From Alligator mississippiensis (taxonomy: Eukaryota; Chordata; Crocodylia; Alligatoridae), in NCBI RefSeq assembly GCF_030867095.1, contig NC_081829.1, positions 49,907,036-49,971,035 of the forward strand: a DNA stretch of 64,000 bases, written 5' to 3'. The notes beneath the pieces were generated by a model. It was given only the letters and a program-made list of their open reading frames with translations. It had not been told where the DNA came from and made no database searches. Positions within the stretch are counted from its first letter, which is position 1. Each line of letters opens with the position of its first letter. Position numbers and translations under genes: made by a program. Positions 45,905 through 58,445 of this stretch are shown here, in pieces.

Positions 45905-46040
45905 ATGGAATCAAAGCCTATCCCAACCATGCAGTTGGTCCATAAAATATCACCCCCAACAATCCTTGATTCACATATTTTCCATACTGTTGTAGCTGCA
46001 ACATCACTCCAACACTACCAAAAACATTGCGTCTGTTTCA
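45905..46040 (-). repeat. Repeat of the 'ttttattggaccaac' family
   Basis: 'catgcagttggtccataaaa' and 'actgttgtagctgcaacatc' in the minus orientation; diverged copy of the family also seen at 23745-24290. Confidence 0.5.
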
Positions 46041-46424
46041 AACTTCAGTTTTATGGCCAGTGTGTTCTTTTAGTTTTTATATGAAATCTCCTTTGCTGTG
46101 AAATGCTGGATTTATTTTAACAACAGTTTCTGTGCCATACAGAAGCAACAGTTAGTTGGATATTTTGAAAAGTACCAAAAATGGTGTCTCTGAGGTCACC
46201 TGGGCATTCACAGTCCTATCCATGTTTACACTCGTGACTGCTTTTCATGCTTACCCTCCCATTCTGAAAGGGCACAGTAGGGGTGCTGAAATGAAGTAGA
46301 CAAATCTATTTATTTGAATCAGTGAAGGCTGGTTAAAAGTATTAAACAGGCCAGCAGAGCTCCATGCTAATTTGCAGCTGCAGATGAAATTCCTCACTAA
46401 AGTGGACTCAGGTTGTGGCAATAT

Positions 46425-46500
46425 CTACCCAGTCAAAGCTCCCCAACTTGAGTTGGTCTAATAAAAGATATTGGATTTTTCCAAAGAACTTCTTCTCCCC
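46425..46500 (-). repeat. Fragment of the 'ttttattggaccaac' family
   Basis: 'gagttggtctaataaaagat', then 'ccaaagaacttctt' in the minus orientation. Confidence 0.5.
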
Positions 46501-49040
46501 TAACTTAGAGACATTTAAGAGAACCAATTTTTCATTGTGGTTGTTATGGTCTCTTGCTACTCAGGTGAGAAGTAACCCTTCCCTTTGTGGGAATTAGAAA
46601 AAAAATTGAGCTCTGGAGACAGCCCATGACCTGGCTGATGAACATCTCTGGAATTTACTGTTCAAAAGTGATGCTAATTTTTTTGATGTTGACCAATGAA
46701 GCCTGGATAGCCACCAAATAAAGTTGACTTTGGGCTTCCACTTCTCATGAACTGGAAGGTAGGCAGGAAGAGTTTATCTTCCTGGAGACAAGGTGATGGA
46801 TTTACTTTCTTAACCTCGGAACATTGGCTGTCTACCCTACTTCAGGTAGGAATTTGTTCCAACTAACACAACAATGCTGTCCTATCCTTGGGGCTGCAAA
46901 AATACAGAATTTCCTACCTCAGATCTACTAAAGTCTCGCCGTGAGATCTGCTAGGGAAATAGTTTTACACAAAAATTATGATAAATGCTGGATGGAGTAG
47001 CAGACAGTTCCTGAATTGGGAGAAGCAGCACTTGCAAGATGACTGAATCATGCAGGAGATGACAGGAAAAGGGAGGACATTAACTGTGTTTATGTGGTTA
47101 GAATATCCCAGTGATGCTCACTTCAGAATATTACAATGAAAACTTTCCTGTCTGACACTTATCCTGAAAAGACTTAAAAATGCAGCTGTTCACACAAGCC
47201 ATGTTGGGTAAAGCATCTGTTTCTGATTTGCTCTGAGAGGAGACAAGTTTCCTGCTGGCAGATTAATTTTCTGTTGTGTTTAAGTTACGTCACAAGCTGA
47301 GCATCATCTGGCCTTTGCAGTTTCCAAAGCTGCCTTGCTGAGACAAAAAGAGGGGAGGACAGAGAGCTAAAAAAACAGCTTGCAACCACACCAAAAAAGT
47401 AAATAAAAGGACTGAAAACAGAACTGCTGACCTCGTTTCACCAAAGACAGAGCTGGGGACCAAACAAGGGGGAAAGGTTTATTCCCAGGGTCCTGACTCT
47501 GGCAGGGAGGGCACACCTATTTAGTAGGGATTGAGGGGAGATGTTCTATGATGGGGAGAACTGGGGGTTTTGAAGTGCCCCTTATTGATCACAGACATGT
47601 TAGACCTGATCCTAACTGGGGACACGTAGTGATGGTGGAGAGAATACTGAAAAGTACCTCCCAGCCACAGGCCTGCAGGGCAGGAAGGTTGATAGCATTG
47701 CCACTTACAAAGAACTAGGACAGGAGAGGTGTTGGTAGTAAAAACTTTTGGCCCCATTGAGCTAGGATGATACAAGTCCTCTCAGATGAAGACAAGCAAA
47801 ATTCAAGATGCTTTAGTGTAGATTAACTGGTGCCCTTCAAGAGAGTTGGTGGAGAGGGGCAATTGAACTCATGCAAATATTACCTATGTTGTAGTCGGCA
47901 TTCTGGTCATCTCAACTTCACTATTTTGAGTAGTGGGTTCAAGTAAGCATGAAAAGGTGCAAGGCAGTGATTTCAGAGAACCAATAAAGCAAGCCTGGTA
48001 TGATGTTTTGGTATTGCACAGAGCAAGAGTTTTGGCCTTTATGTTTCTGACTATCTTTATAATTAGCTGTTCACTAGCAACATTCACTTTAATAACTTCC
48101 TTGTCTAGGAAAACATGCAGTCAATGATGCTCCATTTGTGAGTAATAAAGTCATGTTAAGTTTATGGTAATAATCATAGCTCTCTGTCTTATCATATACC
48201 TTTTGTGCCACTTTACCCCTTTAATTTGTTTTTGGCCTTTTGTTTTTGGCCTCCCCCATATGTAGTACATTAGTAACTAAGGGGAAGAATATTACTGCTC
48301 CAGGCAGTGTGTGTAGTGACATCCACAAGTGCAATTTAAAGGCAATGTTTATAAGAGTATGTAAAATACAGTCTTTTTTTAACCAGGTGTTATAAACCAT
48401 TTAACACAAATATTTTTAAGAGCTTTATACTCATTGCAACTATTGTGTAAACACAGCATACTGTATACATATTGGACATACCAAGTCAATCTTCTGTTCA
48501 GTGAAATTCACTATTACATACCATATAGTCATCCATATACCCATTTGCCATATTTCTGAGCCGATTGTTTTATCTAACCAGTTCGACATTGTACTGAGAC
48601 AGCATAGAAAAAGTACTTACTCCAACAATTACTCAACATATTTTTCCATCTTCTCCATTTTGTGTTCCCACAAGGGAGTTGTTTTCCTGAAAGATTATCA
48701 GTATCTCAGCCTTTTCCTTTGAAAAGCTAGCTCTAATACTCCATCAATACCACCCAGGTCTGTATTTTTGTCACAGTCACAGTTCCACAGCAGAGAATTG
48801 TGGAACATGATGAAAGAGAAACAAGAAACAAGAGAAAGTTTAGTGCTGATCTCTGGAAATTAAAGGTAACTTGAAAATTGAAGGGTTCTGTCACCAAGCA
48901 CTGAGGTAAAAGACTTAATTTTTCCTATGTCCAGCAGACACATACACTAGGACTATGGCCCAATACAGCTGCCCTGTGAAACAAAGTTCTGGTAGTCCCA
49001 ATTCTGAGCAAAACAATGGGCCAGAAGAGGCGCAAACTAA
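46501..49040. other. Intergenic DNA, nothing recognised
   Basis: Unique-looking DNA between the convergent genes. A CRE-like 'gttacgtcac' occurs at about 47,284, but nothing else supports a promoter. Confidence 0.45.
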
Positions 49041-49044
49041 GGCT

Positions 49045-49140
49045 CAGATATTCAGAGGTACTTAGGCACCTTACAATCATAAGTACCTCACCTGTATTGA
49101 TTTCAATGAGAAGTAGGCACCTAAATATCTGTCAGGATAT
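49045..49140. repeat. Foldback MITE-like repeat
   Basis: Left 'cagatattcagaggtactta' with 'ggcacctta' and right 'aagtaggcacctaaatatctg' are inverted copies around 'tgatttcaatgag'. This is a known style of palindromic reptile/bird repeat. Confidence 0.5.
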
Positions 49141-51760
49141 CGACTTAAGGGTCGAAGTGACACTCCTTGTTGGCTAATATATAAAGGAATAATTGATTTC
49201 AGCTAAGGAATCCTGAGCCAGAAGGGAAAGGGAACTTGGATCAGTTGGCAGCCCTGTGTACTACTAACAGTCCACATTGTTTAAAAGTAAATTTAGTGCC
49301 CCTGAAAACTGCTAGACTTATAGCACTGGAAACTAAAGTTCTCCACCCCCCAGAAAACATGCAGTATACAAGTAAGTTCATCCCTGCTGCTCTGTCTTAG
49401 GCTAGACTGAGAGGAACCATTTTTAAAAGGCTGGGAAGAAGGCTCCTGCCTATTTAAAATTAAGCTCCTGAGATTGCAGAAGTCAACTTTTTTCATACTT
49501 GACCAGCTGGCGTAACTTTTAATTGATGCTAAACAAGTGGTCAGGGCAAAAAGCTCCAACCTGTATTTTATTGACAATGCTCCAAGATATCTACTCTCTT
49601 TAGCCTTCCCTTATGTTGTATCTATAAATGATCTATTAGATACAGCTGTTTGTCAGATGTTCATATATACCAAATTAAATGGGACTGGCTTCTATTTAAA
49701 CTGCTGCCCCATAATGCCTCAGCTTACTCCTAACAGTTAAGTTCATAATTACTCCTAGGGCACTGTTTACAAATTCTCTCTCAAAGCAGCAGCGAATTCC
49801 AAGACCTCTCAACATGTTGAAATGATTTGACAAAGATAACCTTGAGGATAGATACAGTTGATCACCTTCCAGAATATGCTGTCTCATGGGCTAGCTGGTA
49901 CAAATAACAAAATGCAACTATTAATAAAAGTGACCTTGCAACCACACGCTTGTACTGTAGATGAGGAAGGTAAATACGAGGGCATCTTTCTTGCTAAAGC
50001 ATTTCACAGTCCGTTTTTCTCTTAATGCAAGAGGAAAAAACATTCATGGTTGAACATTCTACATCATAGAAGGGGTTAATGGGGAAAATGAATCAATTTC
50101 CCAAGGAAGGTGGCAGGTAGCCTGAGCCAAGCTGCTCAAACAAGAAAACAACAGCTGGTCTAGAACTGAAAGTTACTCTGTATTAAATGCAGAGTAAATT
50201 CAAAGCATAAAAATTATTCTGCCACAGGTTCTCACACAAACAGTTTTTACCAGGCTCTGGCTTCATTCAGCCGGTTTCAGATTAAAATAAAATTAGAAAA
50301 GGCATTCTTATTCTAGAATGAATGCAGCCACACAAGGAACTGTTGTGGAACAGCTATTCTGGATCATTATCCCAAATAGACAAGCTCTTAGACTCTGGAT
50401 CTAATGACATAGTCATCCTAATTACCAACTCTGGATGGAATATGGAGCAGTTCTTAAGTAATCAGAGACACTTTTTGTAAAAGAGCTTCTAAGACCGTTT
50501 AATTCCATAATCATCAGATCACATGGCATCATGATTGTAAGTTCATCTTGCAGCAGTCATGAGTACAAAGGAGCACAGAACCGACACAAACAAATTGCAT
50601 CACCATTGGATCTCATCCAGGAATTTCAATGCCTGATCCTGGGAGATATATAGACAAGGTCAGATGGTGTAGAAGTTTTCTGAAAGTCACAGATGAAATA
50701 GAAGGTGAACTGAATCAACTTTGGTGGAGTTTAAGACAATTGTTATCCCCCCATTTTAGCTACCATCTGAAATACATACCAGTCACATAAAATAGTCAGC
50801 TCTATTTGCTGCATAGCCTGGGCAATAGATCATTCTTCAATCTGCACAGTAATATTAATGCCATACCAGAAAAGCAAGGGCTTCTCACAGAAATCACGGA
50901 AAGGAAAAGATGTTATATTACAGCTTCAACCTGCCAAGATGCAGTGAATTATAGACAAACAAAACAGATTAGAAATTAAAAAGAATATCTAGAGTTCTCA
51001 CAACTGCAAAAATTGAACAACCAATTTCTTTATCTTCCGTGTGAAAGATCAGCTTCAAGCAGATATTGTTCGTATCACTCAGGCAGGTGTCCCTAAAAAC
51101 ATTACAGGATGAGAGACATAGGCTGCCTACTTACAAAATAGGATTTTCATTTGTGAAAGGAATTTTTTAAACACTGCCATGTTGCTCACTGTATATATTG
51201 CAGTTCTCCAGTATTACAGTCTATGTGCAGCAGTACATACCAATAATACACATACTGAGGCAGCTTAAAATGAATAGGTGTCTACTTCTGGAATGTCTTC
51301 AACTACAGTATTGGTCTTAAAAATCTTGGTGCAGATGTTTACAGACATCTTCATCCGAGTGCAGATACATTTCCTGGCAGACTATTTAAATAAGCAGTAG
51401 TCTCAAAATGGCCTTAGAATCTGTTTAACATGTGGAAAGACTTGCCACTAAAACAATTTCTGTCCTTTATGGTCAGTTGGACCGCCCTAAGCAACCCAGA
51501 AAATCTTGGGCACCAAAACTGTTCCCATGACAACCTCCCTTCATACTGTCCTGCCTGAGGCTTCAAACAGCATCACATGCTTACCACAACACCACACATT
51601 TTGCCTTCTCTCTACACTACCACATTTGGTTCCTTTTGGCATCTCTGGCAAAAAGGTTCCTTGCAGGCAATACCTGAAGGAAAAAGAAAAGTTCAAGCGG
51701 TTGTAGATGCGCATGGATCTAAGCATTTATATTGTAGGCCCCTGAGCAGAAGTGCAAATG
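49141..51760. other. Intergenic DNA, nothing recognised
   Basis: AT-rich sequence with no gene or repeat that I can support. Confidence 0.45.
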
Positions 51761-51769
51761 AAAACACAA

Positions 51770-52110
51770 TAGATCTGATGTGGGATCCCCACAATCATGT
51801 TTCCTGCCATGCCATACATAAATGGCAAGAGGTGCAATTGTGGGATCCAGCTTCAGATCCCATCACACCATATTGCTGGTGCAGGGGGAGTCTGAAATCA
51901 CAATCCCAGCGCCAGCAAGTAGCAAGATCCCATGGCTGCAAGCCACACATTCAGTTAATGGTGTGATAGGAACCAGCCACAAAGTTACCACACAATTTTA
52001 TGTAATAACTTTGTGGATTATTCCTTGTTTTATCACACAATTAATTGCATAAACATGTGGCCAGGTAGCAACGTAAGACCATGTCTGGTTACTCATGTCT
52101 TAAACGTAAT
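51770..52110. mobile_element. Probable non-autonomous DNA transposon ('aggtgcaattgtgggatc' family)
   Basis: Shares 'gcaagaggtgcaattgtggg' and surrounding phrases with 56176-56745 ('gcaggaggtgtgattgtggg'). Internal palindromic pieces such as 'gggatccccacaatcatg' and its complement are present. Borders are approximate. Confidence 0.45.
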
Positions 52111-52627
52111 GTGTCGGAGCTTAAGAATGGGCATCAGCTGGCACTGCAGTGAGGATAGCAAGATAGGAGACTACAGTAGCAGTTCTATGCCTTAAATACT
52201 AGTAAAAATGACCATGTGCTTTGCGTAGGATTTTGAGAAAATGACATGCATATCATGTTTCTAGGTGACCATAGTAAACAATTTATAATATTTTTCTTAT
52301 TTACTTCAGATCAGGTTGGCAGCAACATTATAAATTTGAGAGGCTCCAAAATCTAGCCAAAGGTTAAAGTTCCTCAGCAAAAAACAAACCACTACCACAA
52401 GAAACAATCTTTTTAGGGATTAGAGTAAAAATTAATTAGTAAAAATTAATTCAGTATCCTAAGCCTAAATATTAACAACCATTATACTATATTTGTAATC
52501 AGATTTTATTTCTGAAAAGGTACGTATAAAAGTATGTATAAGCAGCTTGCTGCATCTCCAGCTAACAGGTTGATATTAAATGCTCTACCCGTTCTGCTCT
52601 ACACGCAGAATCAAGGAAGTAGAAATA

Positions 52628-53301
52628 CCATATTTTGTCATATACCACATGCCCCCTGAAAAAGACATGCACTTTGTTTTTGAAAGGCAGGCAGAATTAA
52701 AGAAAAACAAATCTTTCTTTGACAATCCTGGTAAATACAGTAATTTTTCAAAGAAAACAGGCAACTGCAGGGCAGAGGGAAGCAAAACATTACAGATGCT
52801 ATATTATAACCCACTAAGCTGTAAGACAGCGCAGGCACTGCTGGTTGAGCCAAGCTGCCCTCTTCTCAAACTGAAAAGCAGCATCTGCCAGGTCCACTTT
52901 TTCAAGAAAAGAGCCTAGCCTGCCATATCTGTGGGCTCAGCTGAGAGCCCATATAGCTTGAAGAGTTGGGCAGTTCAGCTCCATCAGGATCAGGCCCTGA
53001 GCTGACTTGGCAGGTGACACTGGCTGAACCATTTGGCTCAACTCAAGAAGGGAAGAGGGGTCAGGTAGTTCAGCTCAGCCAACAGTGCTTGCTGCATCAT
53101 CCTGCTGGAACTGAACTCGTCTTGAGTCAAGTGGGCCCACAGCTGATTACGCAGGCACAACTTGCCCATCCAGCTAGAGAAGAGGGGCCAGGTAGCTTGG
53201 TTCCCACAGGATCCCTCTGCTCCTTAAGACCTGCCCCCTACCCCAATTTCCAGCAGCCAGCTCAGGAAAAAAGGCATATGTTGTATTCAAGTAAAAGTGT
53301 T
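52628..53301. mobile_element. Possible DNA transposon with inverted ends
   Basis: Left 'ttttgtcatataccacatgc' resembles the complement of the right end, 'ggcatatgttgtattcaagt'. The core contains an imperfect duplication: 'gaagaggggtcaggtagttc' (about 53,051) and 'gaagaggggccaggtagctt' (about 53,179). No coding content. Confidence 0.4.
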
Positions 53302-53523
53302 AAGTGGACAGGAACGTAGGGCACAAAAGACAATGCATTAGCAAACCATTCCAGTAAAGTCCCTTCCAATTTTTCTTACCAGTTTAATAATAAAAGTTTT
53401 ACTTTTCACCAAAAACCCCCTGAAATTACCTTTGTATATCACCCATCTTAGTAGTGCAAGTTAAATGCCACCCTTCTTCAGATAAAAAAAAAAAAAAAAA
53501 TGCTGACATACTTTGTTACCTAC

Positions 53524-53603
53524 CTTTATTTCAGTTGGCAGCGTGACATTTATAGCTGCAATATTGTTGGCTGAATCATGAGATAGGTAACAACTACCAA
53601 AAT
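53524..53603 (-). other. Exon-like segment of unknown gene
   Basis: On the minus strand a pyrimidine-rich acceptor (TTTTTCTCACTTTTAG) precedes 80 bases that stay open, and a consensus donor GTAGGT follows. The open frame reads FGSCYLS, then HDSANNIAAINVTLPTEIK. It enters in phase 1 and leaves in phase 0. It lies downstream of the JMJD1C stop codon and is not part of the JMJD1C protein as I know it. I do not recognise the product. It may be an isolated exon of a lost or unannotated gene, or chance. Confidence 0.25.
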
Positions 53604-54114
53604 CTAAAAGTGAGAAAAATAAAGTTGAAAACACTATGTAAAATAATATTTTATAATGAATAGGAGAGTTCCTCACAACTGACCTAGTCCTACTGATTTT
53701 TCTTTTAACAGGTTACTAGATAAATTAGACAAATACACTCTTCTTTGGTAAAGAAACACTTTACTGGGTTATTTGAATTACAAGGAATCAAGAAGTTCAA
53801 CTTTTATTCCTCAGAACGAGGGAAACATTTTGTTATTGAAGACAGAACATAAAGTTGAATTTTATTCTGAAGAAGGAGAGAGCTCTCTGTGGCTCTGCCA
53901 CTTGAACTGTGCTCCAGAACATCTGTTCTGATTTCCGTATTCAACCTGGAGAGGGCAGAATGGTGCATGCTAATTAACACACAACATCCCAATCTTTTAC
54001 AGAAAGCAGCATTACAATAGAGACATTTGCAATCACTGTGAATTAATTAATGACTCAGACAAGAGCATCTGTCACAAACGTGCCACAAACATGAAAAACA
54101 AACACAGTGAGACA

Positions 54115-54949
54115 ACATTTGATAAAGTCATTTTAATGGAAAATGTAAAACCCCTTTCAACTTCAATGTACAAAGCATGTGTAACACTTGCACTTTTAAC
54201 AAATTAAAGCAAGCCAATGTTCTAAAAAAATACATCATTGAATGTATATATGTATATATTTACATAGCATATTAAGTTTAATATTTAGCTTTAAAAGTTC
54301 ACATAAATTTTACCAAAATGAGACTTTTTTTAAATAAATTACACCTTTGAAAACATTTAATTGTACACTGAATAGCTTCAATAAAATACTGAAGTGTCTG
54401 TATTTAATATCTACTTTATATACTTTATATTTACAAAGTTTACAATTATTTGGCAGTAATTTTCAGATTATGACATGACTGCTGTGCGGACTCAGCAAGA
54501 TCCCAAATGCAGGCAATAGCTGGTGTTTGTGTCCTACTCTCACAGTAACTGTCTCAATGTAGTGAAAAATATCTGAGTTATTTTAGCAAACTGTACAAGT
54601 CACATTTACATTTGATCAACAATATAGCAGAGAATTTTGTGGGCCTTTTTTTCCAAAAATAAATACATCATTTTAAATCTTTGACATTTCACAAACTTCA
54701 TGTACATTATAATACAAGACAGCAGAATGCTGCTTAATTTTTTTCTTTTCAATAAGTCTAATGTAATCACAGTAACTGTGATATATGAAGCTAGACGGCT
54801 GCAGTGTCAGTAACAAGTAAATATGATGACTATATTTTCTTGGCACTGATGGTTTGTGAAGCTTAAATTAGTGTGCATACTGTTCATCATATATTAGAAA
54901 AAATAACCTCCATCTGATAGTCTAACCAAAAAAAAAAGGCAGAGAGCAC
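54115..54949 (-). other. JMJD1C: JMJD1C 3' UTR
   Basis: AT-rich non-coding DNA directly after the JMJD1C stop codon on the minus strand. An ATTAAA signal (complement of TTTAAT at 54132-54137) would place cleavage near 54,115, giving about 835 bases. The end is inferred from this signal only. Confidence 0.6.
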
Positions 54950-55039
54950 TTAGTTTTCTTCTGCATCTTCCATTTCACTTTCATGAATCTTCAACGCTCT
55001 AACCATTTCTTTAACTGCATGATACAAGATATTTTTGAC
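54950..55039 (-). CDS. JMJD1C: JMJD1C terminal coding exon
   Basis: 29 codons plus TAA (complement of 54950-54952), after the acceptor TATTTTTGCAG. It encodes [20 protein letters not shown] and SEMEDAEEN, an acidic tail as in the known protein. Confidence 0.95.
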   Translation of the reverse strand, partial: VKNILYHAVKEMVRALKIHESEMEDAEEN

Positions 55040-55502
55040 CTGCAAAAATATTGAAGACACTTCAGTGAGATCCACATCATAAAACTATTTACTGTTAAAA
55101 GATGGTCAATAACTATGTTTAAGATTGAGATTTAGACTCAGCCAACAAGAAAACCTGATGCAAAAATATTTGTCCAAAAGGACATTAAAACTGAAATTAA
55201 AAAAAGCGACTCAAATGAAGGTCAACTACATCAGCGCAGTCGCACTGGTGTTCATTGTTATTCTGTGTGAATGGCAACTGGGAAGTGACCCCACAGTGTT
55301 CCACATTTCAATGAGTGTCTGAGCACGCAATGCTTTCAGAACAGATTCTAGATGAGAATTCATCCCTTACCTGCAGTTTATCATCATAATTGATTTCTTC
55401 CTTTGACAGCCTCAGTTCCTGTGTTAGGTGAAAAGACTGTACAAGATGTTCTGGAGACACAAAGTCTTCAGTTACTTGAATGCAGCTGTGAAAATTTTGT
55501 AC
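54950..55502 (-). CDS. JMJD1C: JMJD1C, C-terminal end (last two coding exons; rest beyond the window)
   Basis: Minus-strand exons 55371-55502 and 54950-55039 join in phase 0. They encode [20 protein letters not shown] ... [13 protein letters not shown] and then [20 protein letters not shown] ... EDAEEN, stop. This matches the end of JMJD1C (KDM3C), a large nuclear JmjC protein of the KDM3 group linked to H3K9 demethylation and transcriptional co-activation. The segment is the last part of the JmjC domain and its C-terminal helices. The iron-binding HxD and final His of the catalytic centre lie in upstream exons outside this window. It is convergent with NRBF2, as in human. KDM3B is excluded by the [20 protein letters not shown] ending and the neighbour. 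Confidence 0.95.
55371..55502 (-). CDS. JMJD1C: JMJD1C penultimate coding exon
   Basis: Exactly 44 codons between the acceptor CCAACAG and donor GTAAGG (complement of 55365-55370). It encodes [40 protein letters not shown] and DKLQ. The acceptor follows a pure C17 and A/T run (55508-55540). Confidence 0.95.
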
Positions 55503-56175
55503 CTGTTGGGGGGGGGGGGGGGGGTGAAAAAAAAAAAAAAGGAAAATTAAAACAGGTTTTTTCTTGGAAAAAAAGGACTGAGTAATGGGCTCCAGAGCTT
55601 TCAAATTATGTGATTACTGGACAAAGACCATTTTTCTACTTTTTTTTTTTTTTATGAGCAGTAATGAAGTGAACTAAGTGAGCTAACTTCAGATAGCAGG
55701 TATCACCTGAATAATGCCAATTAGTATCCGTTTCTAACACTCAGCCCTACACTGGGGCTGATATTCTTAAAATATTCTAATATCTGCAACCTGGTGGCAC
55801 AAGGCTTGTATCAGATGTGCAGGAGCAGTCAGTAGCTGCAAGGCTAATGTGCACCAGTTCTTAAAATCCTGACATAGGCCCCCAAGCTGAAATATCCTGA
55901 AGGAAACAAGTCAAAAGCCAGGGAACCAAGTTTTAACCTCATACATTTTTCCAGCAATTCAGAAACATGTTTCTGTGAACTGGGACAAAGCCCCAACCCT
56001 AGATTTCTGCAGAACCTAGACGCTGCAGTATTTGTTTTAGAAACATTCCAATGTGGTGTTTATGAAATGAAACATGTGCTCCTGGCTCCCCAGCTGCCTG
56101 CCTGGGAGTCTTAAGCAGAGACAGGCTCCTAGAACCCTGAAACGGAGTAAATGAATTAATTTCTGTCTGTTCACT
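55503..56175 (-). other. JMJD1C intron, start
   Basis: Contains a G17 run (55508-55524) and A14 run (55527-55540), which on the gene's strand are the polypyrimidine tract, and a T-run at about 55,640. No other exon of JMJD1C was found up to base 64,000. Confidence 0.6.
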
Positions 56176-56745
56176 GCCACACATGTGAAGTTAAGGCATG
56201 ATAAGATCTTATGTGTAATTCACGCAATCGTGCCTTCTGCTGTGCCACACAGGCATGGCAGGAGGTGTGATTGTGGGATCACAAATATCCCATTGTGCCT
56301 TAGTGCCCGACTTTTCCCCTTGCACTGGCAGGCTCCTGCAGCTGGGAGCCTCATGCACCCTAGCTGAGGGGCCCCCAGCTGCAGGGGTGTCCCATGCACC
56401 CCCAGGGCCAAAGGATCGCTGCAGAAGTGATCTCCCCGCCCTGGAAGTGTGGGAAATTCCTGGGGCCAGAAAATCAACACAATCCTCTGGCTCCAGGGGT
56501 TCCCTGCACCCCAGATCCCTAGGGATTGTGGGAGCTGATGGGGCTCCCAGCCAAAAGGGGAGACCCTGCTACATGTGCAAATTAAAGCTCAACAGAAACC
56601 AGTGATGAAGTTAGCACACATTTTCAAGGTCTAACTTTACAGCTGGTTGGAGCTTTTTATTGTGCGATAGCTACTTTGCACATGTAGCTGATCTCCGGGT
56701 AATTGCACAGTACTTGTAACGCATAGAAGAGGCCTGTCTAGAAGT
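56176..56745. mobile_element. Probable non-autonomous DNA transposon with GC-rich core
   Basis: Carries 'gcaggaggtgtgattgtggg' shared with 51770-52110, a GC-rich middle (56,300-56,570) and AT-rich sides with inverted phrases such as 'ctacatgtgcaaa' (about 56,570) and 'tttgcacatgtag' (about 56,674). Exact ends not fixed. Confidence 0.45.
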
Positions 56746-57780
56746 GGTGAAACTAGTGACAGTACCAATCAGGCAGCCAGTAACACTATGGAGCCTGGAT
56801 GCCCCAGGTCTTTGGTAGTTTGCTTAAGGCACTATTGAGGAGCTAGGCTCCCTGGTTGCCTAATTCTCCATCTTGCGCCCAAGAGTCTGGAACCTTAGGC
56901 TTCCTGTCTCCATGTTAATCTACAGAGAGAGCTTCTCTGGAAGCCTAGGTCCTCAGATGGACAAACTGGTAGGAACCTGAGATTTCTGTACTGAAAAAAG
57001 AGATTCATTGTTCCTTAATAGAGTGCAAATCCCTGGTAAACTGAGAGAACAGGCATGTCCCTCTTCACAGCCCGCACACAATGCCCCGAGGTAGGTGGAA
57101 CATGGAGAAGGCCTCAGATACCAGACAAGTAGTGTGTGAAAGAGGGCTGATTCAAAATGAGCTTCCTGCACCAGCAGCTCCACAACTCCTGTCACAGAAA
57201 GCTCACTACCCTTGCCAGCAATGCACTTCTCAGCCCCTGTGCAGCCAGAGCACAGACTCTACCATTTAACTGCGTTGGGTCATAAATGTAAAGAAATTCC
57301 TTTATCATGTATATTCATCAAATCATCTCAGGAACAGCCCAATATCTATATATAATGCATGTTGCATTATAATGTCATTATGTTGGTAAATCAACATAAT
57401 ATAATCTAATGTACATATATAATCTAATGAACTTGTAAAAAAAACAAACCCCACAGAACATAATTACTTGTCCTGCTACAAGCAGGTAATTCAAGTACTG
57501 CATTTAGTTTCAAATGACATACTTCAGTCAGTAACTCAAGTACTTCCCTCTTATCTTTTAATGACAGCTTTAATTAGGTTTTTAAAAATTCAGAAGGCTT
57601 AATTAGCAAACTAAAAATGTTTGATATCTACAATTTTACTATACCTTTATTTGTCTTAGATTTCAGTACAGAAAAGAGTAAAAGCAGTGAGCATAACACA
57701 AAAGAAAGCCTCTGAGAACATAACATTTCATAAATATTGGGATTTGCAAAATGCAAGTTACCACAGTCAGCAGCATGAAA
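56746..57780. other. JMJD1C intron DNA, nothing recognised
   Basis: Unique-looking AT-rich sequence with TA-rich stretches at about 57,340-57,430. Confidence 0.45.
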
Positions 57781-57784
57781 TCTA

Positions 57785-57850
57785 CTGGTGACACATTAAT
57801 ACAGAGGATCACCACCCCTTATTTTTACAACTGGAGAAACAGAAGTGGAA
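57785..57850 (+). repeat. MIR/L2-like fragment
   Basis: 'cccttatttttacaactgga' followed by 'gaaacagaagtgg' resembles the MIR core (cccattttacagatggggaaactgaggc). Short and diverged. Confidence 0.4.
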
Positions 57851-57904
57851 CAAAAACTTCATAGGACCAGAAGTAATGTCTCTCACTTAAAAAAGCATTT
57901 ATGA

Positions 57905-58445
57905 GATAAGCAGGGGCTTAAGTGACACATGAGTTGAAGGACCCAGGGGTATTGATCACAGCATGCTCAACCAGCCAGAACAAGGCCATGACTATGGAAA
58001 AGGGAAGTGAGATCCTAGGATGCATCTATATTTTCCCAGTATAAACAAGAAAGTATTAATGCTGTTGTACAACAGACTGGTGAGACCTCATCTGGAACAT
58101 TTCTAGTCATTCAATGTCCAATTAAATGGAGAGCCTCTCTTAAAAGAAGAGACTAAAAAAACAGCCTAGTTAGCCTGAAAAAATGAGTGTTCTCTATAAA
58201 CACATAGTTGGAGGCAAAGGGGAGAGGGTAAACACCAGGGAGGGAAGAGTTACTTAAGTTAAAGGAAAATATTAGCACATGGACAAACACCTCCAATGAA
58301 TTTAGTCTAGAAACTGGAAAAATATTTCTAGTTAATCAGAGGAGTGAAATGCTGAAAGAGCTAGCAGTAAGCATTATATAGCATGACTCCCTACAGGGCA
58401 AGGGGCTGGGACCAATGACCCAGGAGGCCCCTTTCAATCTCTGCT
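57905..58445 (+). mobile_element. Old CR1 LINE fragment (3' part)
   Basis: Order of CR1 ORF2 phrases: 'caaggccatgactatggaaa', 'gatcctaggatgcatc', 'aacagactggtgagacctca' and 'tctggaacatt' (the LVRPHLE region), then the 3' end 'aatgacccaggaggcccctt'. It is heavily diverged, clearly older than the copies at 13055 and 21742. Confidence 0.7.
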
